Source of the DNA: an uncultured Bacteroidota bacterium
Lineage (GTDB): Bacteria > Bacteroidota > Bacteroidia > Flavobacteriales > Flavobacteriaceae
Assembly (NCBI GenBank): GCA_902581145.1
Contig: CACHNE010000003.1
Coordinates: 1-64,000, forward strand
Direction: 5' to 3'
DNA length: 64,000 nucleotides
The notes below the pieces were generated by a model, which searched no databases, was not told where the DNA came from, and saw only the letters and a program-made list of their open reading frames with translations. The translations under genes and the position numbers were made by a program. Of this stretch, positions 8,842-18,332 are shown one piece after another; position 1 is the stretch's first letter; every line of letters starts with the position of its first letter.

Positions 8842-11800
8842 TTAATTGATAATTAATTTTGAAGTACTTGATTTTCCATCGATCGTAACAGTTGCTATAT
8901 AAAAACCTCTTTCAAGAACAGAAATATCAAGCGTATTACCAGAAATAGAGGTTGAAAGGACTTTTCTTCCGTTAACATCAAACAGCTCTACGTACTTATC
9001 ACCGTTTAAAGATGAAAATATATTAACATAATCACCATCTACTGGATTAGGAAAAATTCTTAAATCATCAATCTGATTTTCATTAATACTCAAAGACTCA
9101 ACGATAGTGACAAAATAATCTTCCACTTCTCCATAATTAGTAACCTCACATGCATCATCTGGAACTGCAGTATTCCAATTTGCTTTAAATCTCATTGAGT
9201 GTTGTCCTAAGATAGCATCTGCCGGAATAGTGGCTTCAATTTCTGTTGTACCAGTATTTGGGATTAGAACATTATCAATAATTAATTCATCTAATGTATA
9301 CTCATAGTCATCATTAAAATCTATCCAAGCCCTAACGTACTGATTTGAGTATCCAGTGGTTACAGTAACAGGGTATGTAACTCCTTGTTCCAAATCAGTG
9401 GTTAATTCAGGAAAAATACCATACCCATCAGTTGAACATCCAGAATCGGAGTTGTCAATATCTGCAATTACCAGACCCAAGAAACCGTCACCAAGTGCAC
9501 AATTGATTCCTGTTGGAACACATGATTGACAAGCTGATAATACGGTGATATATTTATCGCAGTTTACATCATCACCTACCACACTTATTTCTACAGGCGA
9601 TGTTCCTGTATAGGGTCCAAAAGTAACAATACCAACTGCATCTAAAGATTGCTCGTTACCTAAATTATCTGAAATTGTATATTGTGTAGAGGATCCCATT
9701 TCTGATAAATCAACATCAATATAATATTCATCACCTGCACATGAAGATGCTGTTGCAGTTACAACAGGATCTGCACAACTATTTTCTGTTATGACAAGAT
9801 CATATCCGACAGTGTACGGAGATGGCCATGTTGATATAACAATGTAATATGTCATTTCCGCAGAAACATCCATATCAAAAGATAAATTATCCATGGAAGA
9901 ACCATTTAACGCAGCTGCATAACATTGTACACCAATGTTTTCACATGAATCATAAGCGAAAATTCCTGCGTAGGTAGCATCAGGACTCATTAAAACATTT
10001 ATTGATGTATCACTGGTTGCAGTGTATGAATAAACAACATCATTTCCACCAATATAACTATAAATAGTGTCTACACAACCATCACCTGGTGAACCACTAT
10101 AATAATTTGAGTAATTAGCGGTATCGTCAGTCATATTATAAGGTAATGTATCAATCTGAATAGCTGCTGCGCAGTTGTCCCCCACGGAAACAGTTGAAAA
10201 ATCACCTCCAACTGAAGTATATTCACTGTAAAGACCTTCCGAACAGACAGCTCTAACATAAAAAGTGTAGTCTGAACCAGACTGCAATTCATCTAAGACA
10301 AGTTCAGTATTCTCAACAGCTGTACCTTGGCCAGTAGGTGGATCAAGCTCAGCTAACTGAACAACGTATTCCCATTCTGTTTCCTCACTAAAACCAGCAC
10401 TCCAAACCACATCTGCTCCGTTAAGTGATTCATTTGAAACAGAAATATTTATTGGAATATCACAATCTGGCATTTCCTCAACAACTATTGCATCAACATA
10501 CATTGCATATCCTTCATCATCTGTAGGTGGCACATAAAACGCGATGAATGCTGGTCCAGAATAAGCAGATAAATCTATACTAACTTGTGTCCAATCACCT
10601 GAATACTCAGTCGTTTCACTCAAAATTATGGTGAAGTCTTCTGGGTTTGATGTTGTTGTAGACATTAATACTGCCATAGAATTATTTGGCTCACCATTTC
10701 CGTATGATTTTGCTGCAAATTTAATTCTATCATTTCCAGATAAATTAAACCTCGGAGAAATTAAATAATCATCATTTTTACCTTGGTTTCCAAATGTATA
10801 TAAATAGGCTGCTTGACTTCCCTCAAAAGCATTGCTTACATTAGTATTCCATGAGGAATTGTTAGGTGCAGCTTCAGGGCTTAAATCAATGATTGTCCAG
10901 CAAATTTCGTTTTCTGAATCTTGTTCAAAACTTTCAGAGAAAGGCAGTTCAAATAAATCTGCACAACCTGTTGTAAATGCATAACTTACAACACCACTAT
11001 ATTCTTCATCACACTGGGAACGGATATAAAAAACATAATCTGTTAGAGGATCAAGACCTGAAATTGATACTGAATTTTCAGTAATGGTTGTTCCAGATTC
11101 AAATTCTTCTCCAGCAGGTAAAACAGCATATTCAAACCCAGTAGCGTTTTCACCAGAAGACCATGTAAAGTCTGCAGAAGTACCTAAAATATTAGATACA
11201 CTTATGTCTGTTGGATTTGGACATTGTTGTGTGATTCCCTCAAAAACTATATTAGCATATCTCAGTAAAGCATCTGTGGGTGATTGAGGTGCTAACGGGT
11301 CAGGTGGGGTTGCATCATTATAGTAGACCAGTGCTATTCTAGAACTTCCGTCATAGAGAGTAGCATAAAAATCATCTCCAGATCCGTCATATGTACCAGT
11401 GTCCATAGTATCATGGCCTGCAACAATAAGATTTTGAGTTCCATTGTAATCAAATGGTGTATCCAAAATAATCGTGACTGTTTGGTCTATAACTTCAACA
11501 GGACCACTAAAAACAAGTGTTAATTCGGATGCATTAACAAAGGAATATTCACCATCTTCATTTTGTGGATGCTCATTTAAATCTGTATGGGCCATGTAAA
11601 TATCCCATGTTCCCGTATTTTCCAAGTCGGTAGTTGGAGTTGCAAAATATTTTAAACCGGTAATTTGACCAGATGCATTAATTAAATTTGCATTATATAT
11701 AGTTTGACTGTAGGAGTATTCATAATATGGCTCTACAGGCTGACTCTGATTTGTCCATATCTCACTTCCTACAGAAACTTGAGAAAATGAGAAAATTGTA

Positions 11801-11844
11801 AATAAAAAGATTGAAATTATTGAAAATAGGTAATTTTTTTTCAT
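8842..11844 (-). CDS. Large secreted T9SS cargo protein with FN3, anchor-J-like and GEVED domains
   Basis: A 1000-residue protein. It has a signal peptide (1-21, ending FSFSQ), a first fibronectin-III domain near 205-290, a jelly-roll 'choice-of-anchor J'-like domain near 295-455 (begins 'LPFSESFEQ'), a second FN3 near 456-555, a pre-peptidase-like beta region near 558-690, a GEVED-type domain near 780-915 ('VRAWIDFNDDYEYT') and a C-terminal sorting tail from about 925 ('LRIFPNPVDGDYVNI' to 'KLIIN'). The tail directs export through the type IX system and surface attachment. No protease or glycosidase motif was seen, so it is more likely an adhesin or structural protein than an enzyme. It is monocistronic, with a terminator behind it, and visibly richer in G+C than its neighbours. 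Confidence 0.9.
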   Translation of the reverse strand: MKKNYLFSIISIFLFTIFSFSQVSVGSEIWTNQSQPVEPYYEYSYSQTIYNANLINASGQITGLKYFATPTTDLENTGTWDIYMAHTDLNEHPQNEDGEYSFVNASELTLVFSGPVEVIDQTVTIILDTPFDYNGTQNLIVAGHDTMDTGTYDGSGDDFYATLYDGSSRIALVYYNDATPPDPLAPQSPTDALLRYANIVFEGITQQCPNPTDISVSNILGTSADFTWSSGENATGFEYAVLPAGEEFESGTTITENSVSISGLDPLTDYVFYIRSQCDEEYSGVVSYAFTTGCADLFELPFSESFEQDSENEICWTIIDLSPEAAPNNSSWNTNVSNAFEGSQAAYLYTFGNQGKNDDYLISPRFNLSGNDRIKFAAKSYGNGEPNNSMAVLMSTTTSNPEDFTIILSETTEYSGDWTQVSIDLSAYSGPAFIAFYVPPTDDEGYAMYVDAIVVEEMPDCDIPINISVSNESLNGADVVWSAGFSEETEWEYVVQLAELDPPTGQGTAVENTELVLDELQSGSDYTFYVRAVCSEGLYSEYTSVGGDFSTVSVGDNCAAAIQIDTLPYNMTDDTANYSNYYSGSPGDGCVDTIYSYIGGNDVVYSYTATSDTSINVLMSPDATYAGIFAYDSCENIGVQCYAAALNGSSMDNLSFDMDVSAEMTYYIVISTWPSPYTVGYDLVITENSCADPVVTATASSCAGDEYYIDVDLSEMGSSTQYTISDNLGNEQSLDAVGIVTFGPYTGTSPVEISVVGDDVNCDKYITVLSACQSCVPTGINCALGDGFLGLVIADIDNSDSGCSTDGYGIFPELTTDLEQGVTYPVTVTTGYSNQYVRAWIDFNDDYEYTLDELIIDNVLIPNTGTTEIEATIPADAILGQHSMRFKANWNTAVPDDACEVTNYGEVEDYFVTIVESLSINENQIDDLRIFPNPVDGDYVNIFSSLNGDKYVELFDVNGRKVLSTSISGNTLDISVLERGFYIATVTIDGKSSTSKLIIN

Positions 11845-11954
11845 GAGATATTAATTTATAAGTTTCTAATGTATTAAAAAACAATTAATTACCTGTGAAT
11901 AATTTGACAATAATTTCAATTTATTTTATCTGATTGAAAAACAAAATGTATGTT

Positions 11955-12770
11955 TTATGCATTATCGATAATATCCATGATACTATCACTTACCCCCATG
12001 TTGCTAAATCCACCGTCATTATAAAGGTTTTGAAGAGTGACTCTTTTTGTTAAATCACTAAATAAAGTAATAGTGTAATTTGCGCAATCCATTGCAGTAG
12101 CATTTCCAAGTGGAGACATTTTATCTGCATATTTTATAAACCCGTCAAAGCCTTTTACTCCCTTTCCAGCTGTAGTTGGAGTTGGAGATTGAGAAATAGT
12201 GTTAACCCTTACCTTTTTATCTTTTCCAAAAAAGTAGCCAAAACTTCTCGCAACACTTTCAAGAAAAGCTTTATTGTCAGCCATATCATTATAATCAGGA
12301 AAAACTCTTTGTGCAGCCATATAAGATAAAGCAACTATACTACCCCATTCATTCATTGCATCATTTTTGTATAGGGTCTGCATAACACGATGAAAAGACA
12401 TTGCCGAAACATCTAAGCCTTTATGTGTCCAATCATAATTTTGATCAGTATATGATTTACCTTTTCTAACATTTATTGACATTCCAATTGAGTGTAAAAC
12501 AAAATCTAATTTTCCTCCCAAAATTTCTGTTGATTTGGTAATTAAATTTTCTAAGTCTTCTAGGGATGTCGCATCAGCAGGAATAACTTTTGAATTTGTC
12601 TTCTTTGCAAGTTCGTTAATTTGCCCCATTCTCATGGCAACTGGAGCATTTGTTAGAACAAATGTACCGCCTTCCTCAAATACCCGCTCAGCAGTAATCC
12701 AAGCGATTGAATTCGGATCGAGCGCCCCAAATATTATTCCTTTTTTTCCTTTCAACAGATTATTTGACAT
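11955..12770 (-). CDS. fabI: Enoyl-[acyl-carrier-protein] reductase (NADH), FabI
   Basis: A 271-residue short-chain dehydrogenase of the FabI type. It has the N-terminal 'GKKGIIFGALDPNSIAW' nucleotide motif with the FabI-specific insertion and 'LDFVLHSIGM'. The catalytic Tyr-x6-Lys is visible as 'YNDMADNKAFLES', and 'RVNTISQSPTPTTAGKG' is the substrate loop. It performs the last reduction of each fatty-acid elongation cycle. A TATATTTG promoter element precedes it, just past the end of recN, so it can be transcribed independently. Confidence 0.94.
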   Translation of the reverse strand: MSNNLLKGKKGIIFGALDPNSIAWITAERVFEEGGTFVLTNAPVAMRMGQINELAKKTNSKVIPADATSLEDLENLITKSTEILGGKLDFVLHSIGMSINVRKGKSYTDQNYDWTHKGLDVSAMSFHRVMQTLYKNDAMNEWGSIVALSYMAAQRVFPDYNDMADNKAFLESVARSFGYFFGKDKKVRVNTISQSPTPTTAGKGVKGFDGFIKYADKMSPLGNATAMDCANYTITLFSDLTKRVTLQNLYNDGGFSNMGVSDSIMDIIDNA

Positions 12771-12789
12771 GTAAAAAATTTTTGTTAAG

Positions 12790-12797
12790 CAAATATA
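12790..12797 (-). promoter_or_regulatory. -7 promoter element (TATATTTG) for fabI
   Basis: On the - strand this reads TATATTTG, a full match to the Bacteroidota -7 consensus TAnnTTTG, 19 bp before the fabI ATG. No TTG is present at the ideal -33 spacing, so only the -7 half is supported. Confidence 0.5.
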
Positions 12798-12800
12798 GTA

Positions 12801-14453
12801 TTAATTAAGCAACTGTTTAGCATGTGTATAGGCGGATTTTGATGCATTATTTCCTTCCAACATCTTAGCAATTTCAATAATTCTATCATTTTCATTTAAT
12901 CTGGAAATCATAGTTTTTGTAATACCATCAACATCTGATTTATATATTTTAAAATGTGATTCACCCATAGCCGCAATTTGTGGTAAATGAGTAATCGAAA
13001 ATGTTTGGATTTTCGCACCTAAATCTTTCATAATAAAACCCATTTTTTTTGAAATTTCACCAGAAACACCAGTGTCTATCTCATCAAAAATAATCGATGG
13101 CAGTTTTTTATATTTAGCCATTATTGATTTTATTGCCAGCATAATTCTTGACATTTCCCCTCCTGATGCTGCTTCTTTAATTTTTTTAAATTCATATCCT
13201 TTATTAGCAAGAAATTCAAATTCAATTGTATCCCTTCCATTTAAATGTAGTTCATTAGAAAAAAGTAAATTGATTTTAAATTTACTATTATTCATTCCTA
13301 ATTCGTGTAATATATTTTCAATTTCTTTAGTCAAATCGGGGATTACCAATTTTCTATTATTATGAATTTCTAGTGCAATACTATCAAGCCTATTTTTCAA
13401 TTCATCACAATTTGTTTTAATTTTCTGAATTTCATTATCAATATTTTCCGTAGTATCAACTTTTTTTACAAGATTATCTCTAAACACTGACAATTCGTCA
13501 ATTGAGTGCAAGGAATGTTTTCTCAACAAGTTGTTAATTAAGTCAATTTTGTCAATCACCCTACCTAAGTTCTCTGGGCTTTGTTCAAATGAATCTAAGA
13601 AATAATCAATTTCATAGACAATGTCTTCTAGTTCAATTTTAATCGCATCCAATCTTTGTGATATTGATTTGAATTTTTCTAAATTCTTTGATACTTTATC
13701 AATAGAATTTTTCAATTTTAATAAATTAGAAATCAATCCAATATTTTCTTCAGAGATGATTTGTGAACCCAAACTTAATTCACTTGAAATTTCTTCAAAA
13801 TTTGATAATGAATTTTGCATATTTTCAAGCTTTTCCAAATCTTCGTTAAGTATATCAGCTCTGTCAATCTCATCCAGTATAAATTTATTGTAGTCAATAG
13901 ACTGTATGAGGTTTTGCTTCTTATCTTTTAGTTCATTAAGTTTATTTGAATTAATCCGATATTCCTCAAATATTTCAGTGTAATTTAAGACTCTATCTTT
14001 ATTTTTTGATATTAAATCAAGTAGTTCAAATTGAAATCTACTGCTTAAAACCTCAATATTTTGATGTTGTGAGTGAATATCAATTATTTTAGAACCAATT
14101 CTAGATAATTGACTAAGATTAACAGGGCTATCATTTATGAATGCCCTAGATTTACCTGAAACTGAAATTTCTCTTCTTAAAATAGTTTCAGTGTCATAAT
14201 CTAATTCATTTTCATCAAATACAGACTTTAGATCAAATGATCCAATATCAAATACTCCCTCAATTATACACTTTTTGGATTTATCTCTATTTACGGATAA
14301 ATCAGCTCGCTTACCCAGAATTAAAGAAATACCACCAACAAGAATTGATTTACCTGCACCCGTTTCACCTGTAATAACAGTAAAACCATTATTAAACGAT
14401 ACTGATAAATCATCGATCAGCAAGTAATTCTTTATGGATAGATTCTTGAGCAA
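12801..14453 (-). CDS. recN: DNA repair protein RecN
   Basis: A 550-residue SMC-like ATPase: Walker A 'VITGETGAGKSILVGGI' near residue 30, 'SGKSRAFINDSPV', a long coiled-coil middle (about 150-380), the signature 'EAASGGEMSRIMLAIKSI' and Walker B 'PSIIFDEIDTGVSGEISKKMG', followed by 'SITHLPQIAAMGESHF'. RecN acts early in double-strand-break repair. The only start matching the family N-terminus (MLKNLSIKNYLLID) is TTG at 14453. Length and motif order are canonical. Confidence 0.95.
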   Translation of the reverse strand: MLKNLSIKNYLLIDDLSVSFNNGFTVITGETGAGKSILVGGISLILGKRADLSVNRDKSKKCIIEGVFDIGSFDLKSVFDENELDYDTETILRREISVSGKSRAFINDSPVNLSQLSRIGSKIIDIHSQHQNIEVLSSRFQFELLDLISKNKDRVLNYTEIFEEYRINSNKLNELKDKKQNLIQSIDYNKFILDEIDRADILNEDLEKLENMQNSLSNFEEISSELSLGSQIISEENIGLISNLLKLKNSIDKVSKNLEKFKSISQRLDAIKIELEDIVYEIDYFLDSFEQSPENLGRVIDKIDLINNLLRKHSLHSIDELSVFRDNLVKKVDTTENIDNEIQKIKTNCDELKNRLDSIALEIHNNRKLVIPDLTKEIENILHELGMNNSKFKINLLFSNELHLNGRDTIEFEFLANKGYEFKKIKEAASGGEMSRIMLAIKSIMAKYKKLPSIIFDEIDTGVSGEISKKMGFIMKDLGAKIQTFSITHLPQIAAMGESHFKIYKSDVDGITKTMISRLNENDRIIEIAKMLEGNNASKSAYTHAKQLLN

Positions 14454-14493
14454 TTTTAGAAAATATAGTTATTAAAAATAAAATTGTTTTTTA

Positions 14494-15381
14494 TTAAAAA
14501 CTAATATTTCTCCACTTATCAGAATGATTTGGAGCAATTTTATTGAGAGTTGATATTAGATTAGTAACAGGAACTTTTGGGCCACCACTAAAAACATCAA
14601 GAATTTCATTTGCTTTGGTGTCAAAAAAAACTCTCAAAATATAGGAATTTGGTCTTCTTCTATTCATTTGATCAAGCATCATTAATGATTTAGCAACAGC
14701 TTCCTTTCCTGCTTTAGTTTCACTGACCATAATATCCAAACCTTTTATATGATAATCATACATTACATTCCTAAATTCCTTGAAAGTTGGTGATAAAATA
14801 TTATCAATTAAATAGTATCTAGACTGCAAGCCATCGCCAGGACCCCAGCCTTTAAAACCTTTTTGTTGTGAAAAATCAAGGATTTTTTGAGCTTGTTCAA
14901 AGAAAGGTGCACCAGAATTCAACTTAAAAGTGTCTGCATCAATTCCTAAAATGACATAAATGTGAAAAGCAATAACAGAAACTAAATTATTTTCAAACTG
15001 ATTTTCGTTAAAAGTGAAATTTTGAAATTCTTGATAATTAAAAGTGAAATTCCTGTCATTAAAATTATATGTTGGTGAATTGTATGAAGAATTAAATATT
15101 GGTCTTGATGACTGTATTTGTAGGGTTCCTTGAAAAACATCATTTTCATATGAGCTTATATTGATAAACATTGTACAATCAATTTTTTCATTCTGTCGTA
15201 CAGCTATATTTGTCCAACTGGTACTATTAATAAATTCTGTAAGTTGTGTCTGTAATGTTTTAAATATCTGAAGATTCTCATTGCCAGTTTGACGAGCCTC
15301 AACAACCACTTCACAGTTTAATTCTTGTGAAACAAAAATGTTTGTTAATAATAAAAAAAATATTAAATAAAAATTCTTCAC
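14494..15381 (-). CDS. DUF4835 family protein, PorD-like T9SS accessory
   Basis: A 295-residue exported protein with signal peptide 'MKNFYLIFFLLLTNIFVSQ' followed by the family opening 'ELNCEVVVEARQTGNENLQIFKTLQ'. Cores such as 'FTFNYQEFQNFTFNENQF', 'GDGLQSRYYLIDNIL' and 'FFDTKANEILDVFSGG' fit DUF4835, which I recall being annotated in some databases as type IX secretion protein PorD. The start is GTG at 15381, whose GTGA overlaps the coaBC stop, implying coupling. A periplasmic location is inferred. The coaBC-PorD-recN neighbourhood looks like conserved flavobacterial order rather than a dedicated secretion operon. Confidence 0.8.
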   Translation of the reverse strand: MKNFYLIFFLLLTNIFVSQELNCEVVVEARQTGNENLQIFKTLQTQLTEFINSTSWTNIAVRQNEKIDCTMFINISSYENDVFQGTLQIQSSRPIFNSSYNSPTYNFNDRNFTFNYQEFQNFTFNENQFENNLVSVIAFHIYVILGIDADTFKLNSGAPFFEQAQKILDFSQQKGFKGWGPGDGLQSRYYLIDNILSPTFKEFRNVMYDYHIKGLDIMVSETKAGKEAVAKSLMMLDQMNRRRPNSYILRVFFDTKANEILDVFSGGPKVPVTNLISTLNKIAPNHSDKWRNISF

Positions 15382-16580
15382 ATTAATTCAATTATGTGTT
15401 TAAAAACATCGTCAGCTACTTCATCCTTTTTTTTGAGCTTGTAGGGAGTAACTTTTCCTAAATAATCAACAACTGTAATCTTATTTGTATCACAACCAAA
15501 TCCAGCACCTTCATCATTTAACGAATTTAATACTATCAAATCCAAATTTTTCTTTTGTAATTTATTTTTTGCATGTGAAAGCTCATTATTGTTTTCTAGT
15601 GCAAAACCAACCAAAATCTGATTTTTTTTATTTTGACCTAATTCAAATAAAATATCTGTTGTCTTTTCAAACTTAATATTTAATTCATTATTGTCTTTTT
15701 TAATCTTTTTTTCAGAAAATTTAATGGGTTTATAATCACTTACTGCTGCTGCCATTATAACAATATCTGATTTAGTGTAGTCATTAAGAATTGCTTCATG
15801 TAGTTCTTTTCCAGTTTTAATATGAACAATATTAATATTTTTTGAAGAAATAGATTGGTTTGTTGGTCCACTAACTAATTTTACCTCAGCTCCTAAGCTT
15901 AACGCAGTTTCAGCCAGGGAATAACCCATTTTTCCCGATGAATGATTAGAAATATATCTTACTGGGTCTAACTCTTCGATTGTTGGCCCAGCAGAAATTA
16001 AAACTTTTTTTCCTGCAAGCGGTAAATTTTTAGTGTAATGTTTCTCGATAAAATCTACAATTTCATGGGGTTCTGGCAATCTACCTTCACCTGAAAGTCC
16101 ACTTGCAAGTTCTCCATGAGCAGGAGGAATCAGTATGTTTCCGAATGAAATAAGTTTATTTATAGACTCCTTTGTCGATTGATGCTTATACATATCTAAA
16201 TCCATTGCTGGTGCAAAAAAGGTTTCAGACTTACACGATAAATAAACTCCAAGCAGAAGATTATCACAATTACCATTAGCCATTTTAAACAGAGTATTAG
16301 CAGTGGCTGGACATATAAGCATAAAATCAGCCCATAGCCCCAACTCTACGTGATTATTCCAAACACCATCTCCATCATCTGATTTGAACGAAGAATGAAC
16401 AGGATTTTTTGAAACTGTAGAAAGAGAAAGTGGGGTTACAAAGTCTTTTGCTGAGTCAGTCATGATAACCTTTACCTCTGCACCTTTTTTAATAAGACAT
16501 CTAACTAAATTTGGGGTTTTATAAGCAGCAATACCACCTGAAATTCCTAGAAGTACTTTTTTACCACTTAAAATAGACAT
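15378..16580 (-). CDS. coaBC: Bifunctional phosphopantothenoylcysteine decarboxylase / phosphopantothenate-cysteine ligase
   Basis: A 400-residue fusion of the usual order. The N-terminal flavoprotein decarboxylase (about 1-180) has 'LLGISGGIAAYK', a region matching the active-site His ('NHVELGLWADFMLICPATANTLFKMANG') and 'FFAPAMDLDMY'. The C-terminal ligase (about 190-400) has 'ISAGPTIEELDPVRYISNHSSGKMG' and 'MAAAVSDYKP'. It makes 4'-phosphopantetheine from 4'-phosphopantothenate and cysteine for CoA. rpoZ lies one base upstream and the PorD-like gene overlaps downstream, so it sits in the middle of a - strand operon. Confidence 0.95.
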   Translation of the reverse strand: MSILSGKKVLLGISGGIAAYKTPNLVRCLIKKGAEVKVIMTDSAKDFVTPLSLSTVSKNPVHSSFKSDDGDGVWNNHVELGLWADFMLICPATANTLFKMANGNCDNLLLGVYLSCKSETFFAPAMDLDMYKHQSTKESINKLISFGNILIPPAHGELASGLSGEGRLPEPHEIVDFIEKHYTKNLPLAGKKVLISAGPTIEELDPVRYISNHSSGKMGYSLAETALSLGAEVKLVSGPTNQSISSKNINIVHIKTGKELHEAILNDYTKSDIVIMAAAVSDYKPIKFSEKKIKKDNNELNIKFEKTTDILFELGQNKKNQILVGFALENNNELSHAKNKLQKKNLDLIVLNSLNDEGAGFGCDTNKITVVDYLGKVTPYKLKKKDEVADDVFKHIIELM

Positions 16581-16581
16581 T

Positions 16582-16911
16582 TTATTCCTCTATTTCTTCA
16601 TTGCTATCTCTGTGGTATACTTTGTTATCTAGCCATTCTTGAATTGCAATTGCATGTGGCTTTGGTAACCTTTCATAAAACTTTGAAACTTCAATTTGCT
16701 CTTTATTTTCAAAGATTTCTTCCAAACTATCATTGTAAGTTGCAAATTCTTCTAGTTTTTCAATCAATTCTTTTTTGACATCACCTTTTATTTGATCAGC
16801 TCTTTTTGAGATAATTGAAATAGCTTCATAAATATTCTGCGTCTCATTTTCTATTTGATCACGATTATATGTTTTAGTGGTCTGAGCAGCATTTGTTTTT
16901 TTGATATCCAT
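16582..16911 (-). CDS. rpoZ: DNA-directed RNA polymerase omega subunit, Bacteroidota type
   Basis: A 109-residue small acidic protein. 'NIYEAISIISKRADQIKGDVKKEL' is the omega core in its Bacteroidota form, followed by 'EEFATYNDSLEEIFENKEQIEVSKFYERLPKP'. Omega assists assembly and stability of RNA polymerase. The position between bamD and coaBC is the order I recall in flavobacteria, which supports the call despite weak similarity to proteobacterial omega. It begins 12 bp after the bamD stop. Confidence 0.85.
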   Translation of the reverse strand: MDIKKTNAAQTTKTYNRDQIENETQNIYEAISIISKRADQIKGDVKKELIEKLEEFATYNDSLEEIFENKEQIEVSKFYERLPKPHAIAIQEWLDNKVYHRDSNEEIEE

Positions 16912-16923
16912 TTTTATTTGTAA

Positions 16924-17709
16924 TTAAGTATTGTTAGTTTCTGTTAATTCTGACATTTTGGTCTCCATTTCTACCAAAAATTCAGATTCTTTGTAATTAT
17001 TTATAAATGAATTAAAGTAGCTAACAGCGTTTTCAATTCTTTCTTTTTGTCTCCAAACTACACTGTTAATTGCCAGTTTGTAAGCAGAATCAAACCTGTA
17101 GTACATTGCTTTTTCTCTTAAATCTGAACCCGGAAAATCTATCAGAAAATTTTCAAAAGATTTGATAGCAGCCTGGTAATCAGTAAGCACATTATACTGT
17201 AAGGCAATATTAAATTCTTTTAATTCTAACCTGTAGTCAAGTTCAAAAATTAAATTGTTTGCATCTTCGATGAATTCAGACTCAGGAAAAGCATTAATGA
17301 ACAATTGTAATTTATCTATTGCAATTTTAGTATCATCTGAATCTTTGGAATAAATAGGAGCCATTAAATAATAACTTTTAGCCCCTAGAAAGGCCATTTC
17401 TTCAACTTTTTCGCTATCTGGATATGAATTGACAAATCTTTCCATTTGATAGGATGAACTATTGTAGTCTTTGGTGTTGTAAAAACACATAGCCTGCATG
17501 TAAGTAAGCTTTTGAGCTTGAGGTTTTCCTCTGTATTGTGGTAAAATTTGTGCAAATAATCTAGATGCTTTTGAGTATTTTTCAGCTTCATATAATTCTG
17601 TACCAAGATTAAATTTTACAGCAACCTCATCTGAATTGAGAGCCTTTTGATATTCACCGCAGCTATAGCTAAGAGACAATATAAATATGATATAAATTAA
17701 TTTTTTCAT
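16924..17709 (-). CDS. bamD: Outer membrane assembly lipoprotein BamD
   Basis: A lipoprotein of about 261 residues: signal peptide with lipobox ending at Cys17 ('LSYSC'), then TPR-like helical repeats ('LNSDEVAVKFNLGTELYEAEKYSKASRLFAQ', 'AFLGAKSYYLM', 'FPGSDLREKAMYYRFDSAYKLA'). BamD partners BamA in beta-barrel insertion. I start it at ATG 17709; an in-frame ATG six codons upstream would place extra polar residues before the signal peptide. It heads the bamD-rpoZ-coaBC run and has a TAATTTTG promoter element just upstream. Confidence 0.92.
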   Translation of the reverse strand: MKKLIYIIFILSLSYSCGEYQKALNSDEVAVKFNLGTELYEAEKYSKASRLFAQILPQYRGKPQAQKLTYMQAMCFYNTKDYNSSSYQMERFVNSYPDSEKVEEMAFLGAKSYYLMAPIYSKDSDDTKIAIDKLQLFINAFPESEFIEDANNLIFELDYRLELKEFNIALQYNVLTDYQAAIKSFENFLIDFPGSDLREKAMYYRFDSAYKLAINSVVWRQKERIENAVSYFNSFINNYKESEFLVEMETKMSELTETNNT

Positions 17710-17724
17710 GCGTAAATCGGTGGT

Positions 17725-17732
17725 CAAAATTA
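17725..17732 (-). promoter_or_regulatory. Candidate -7 element (TAATTTTG) for bamD
   Basis: The - strand reads TAATTTTG, matching TAnnTTTG, 15 bp before the preferred bamD ATG. No TTG at the -33 position. It implies a short leader and also supports the 17709 start, since the longer start at 17727 would overlap this element. Confidence 0.42.
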
Positions 17733-17760
17733 TGAATTTATTATGGATAATAAAACTTAG

Positions 17761-18282
17761 TTAACCAATCTTCTTTAATCCAGTTAAATATTTTTCTAAT
17801 TCTTTTCCAAATATATCGATGAAATTTGGACTTATATCAATGATAATATCATTCAGGTTTTGATTATGATTGGATAATCCAACCTTAAAATTTGCTTTGG
17901 AGCACGCTGTTGCGTAATTCAGCTCCAGATTATCCCTCTTGTAATAACTAATGAGTACATCAAACTCAGTATCTATAAACTCCTGTAAATCCAAATTATT
18001 TATCAATCCATTCCATCCAAAATCCTTTTTTTCAAAATATGAATCCCAATGATTGAGTTTAGTATCATTTTCTGACAGAAAAGCTATAAACTTGATTTTA
18101 TTTTCGTTGACTCCATAATTTTGGAATATCAATCTTAGCTTGTCATAGTCTTTGAACTCCCCAATGTTCAAAATTATTCCTACAGTCTGAATTTTACTAT
18201 CATTTACTGAATTTGACCTGCTTTCTAATGCTTTATTTATAAATTTTTTATTGGATCTGTCTTTGAAGAATTTTATAAACAT
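17761..18282 (-). CDS. DUF6913-like conserved protein of unknown function
   Basis: A 173-residue soluble protein without signal peptide. It opens with basic helices ('MFIKFFKDRSNKKFINKAL'), then an alpha/beta pattern ('IQTVGIILNIGEFKDYDKLRLIFQNYGV', 'FDVLISYYKRDNLELNYATACSKANFKVGLSN', 'DIIIDISPN'). This matches a small Bacteroidota family that I know as DUF6913; function unknown. It is transcribed divergently from the split 5'-nucleotidase genes, with its own promoter element. In other flavobacteria this family sits near ligA and 5'-nucleotidase genes, as here. Confidence 0.68.
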   Translation of the reverse strand: MFIKFFKDRSNKKFINKALESRSNSVNDSKIQTVGIILNIGEFKDYDKLRLIFQNYGVNENKIKFIAFLSENDTKLNHWDSYFEKKDFGWNGLINNLDLQEFIDTEFDVLISYYKRDNLELNYATACSKANFKVGLSNHNQNLNDIIIDISPNFIDIFGKELEKYLTGLKKIG

Positions 18283-18300
18283 AGTTAGATGTAGTTAAAA

Positions 18301-18308
18301 CAAAAATA
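18301..18308 (-). promoter_or_regulatory. Promoter (-7 TATTTTTG, -33 TTG) for the DUF6913-like gene
   Basis: On the - strand TATTTTTG (18308 to 18301) is preceded by a TTG at 18331-18329 with 20 nt between, close to the Bacteroidota arrangement. The ATG is 18 bp downstream. It overlaps the divergent promoter for the 5'-nucleotidase genes. Confidence 0.55.
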
Positions 18309-18315
18309 ACTAATT

Positions 18316-18323
18316 TAACTTTG
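18316..18323 (+). promoter_or_regulatory. -7 element (TAACTTTG) for the split 5'-nucleotidase genes
   Basis: TAACTTTG matches TAnnTTTG and lies 9 bp before the preferred ATG at 18333, giving a very short leader. The -33 TTG is absent (GTTAAAA instead). The two divergent promoters interleave within 38 bp, so their transcription may interfere. Confidence 0.45.
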
Positions 18324-18332
18324 TTTTTCAAT

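Noticed and set aside
11894..11902. TGTGAATAA as a DnaA box
   Set aside because: Isolated 9-mer in an AT-rich gap far from dnaA; expected by chance.
13072..13893. Two antisense frames within recN
   Set aside because: Compositional shadows of the coding strand rich in Ser/Ile/Leu; recN is intact.
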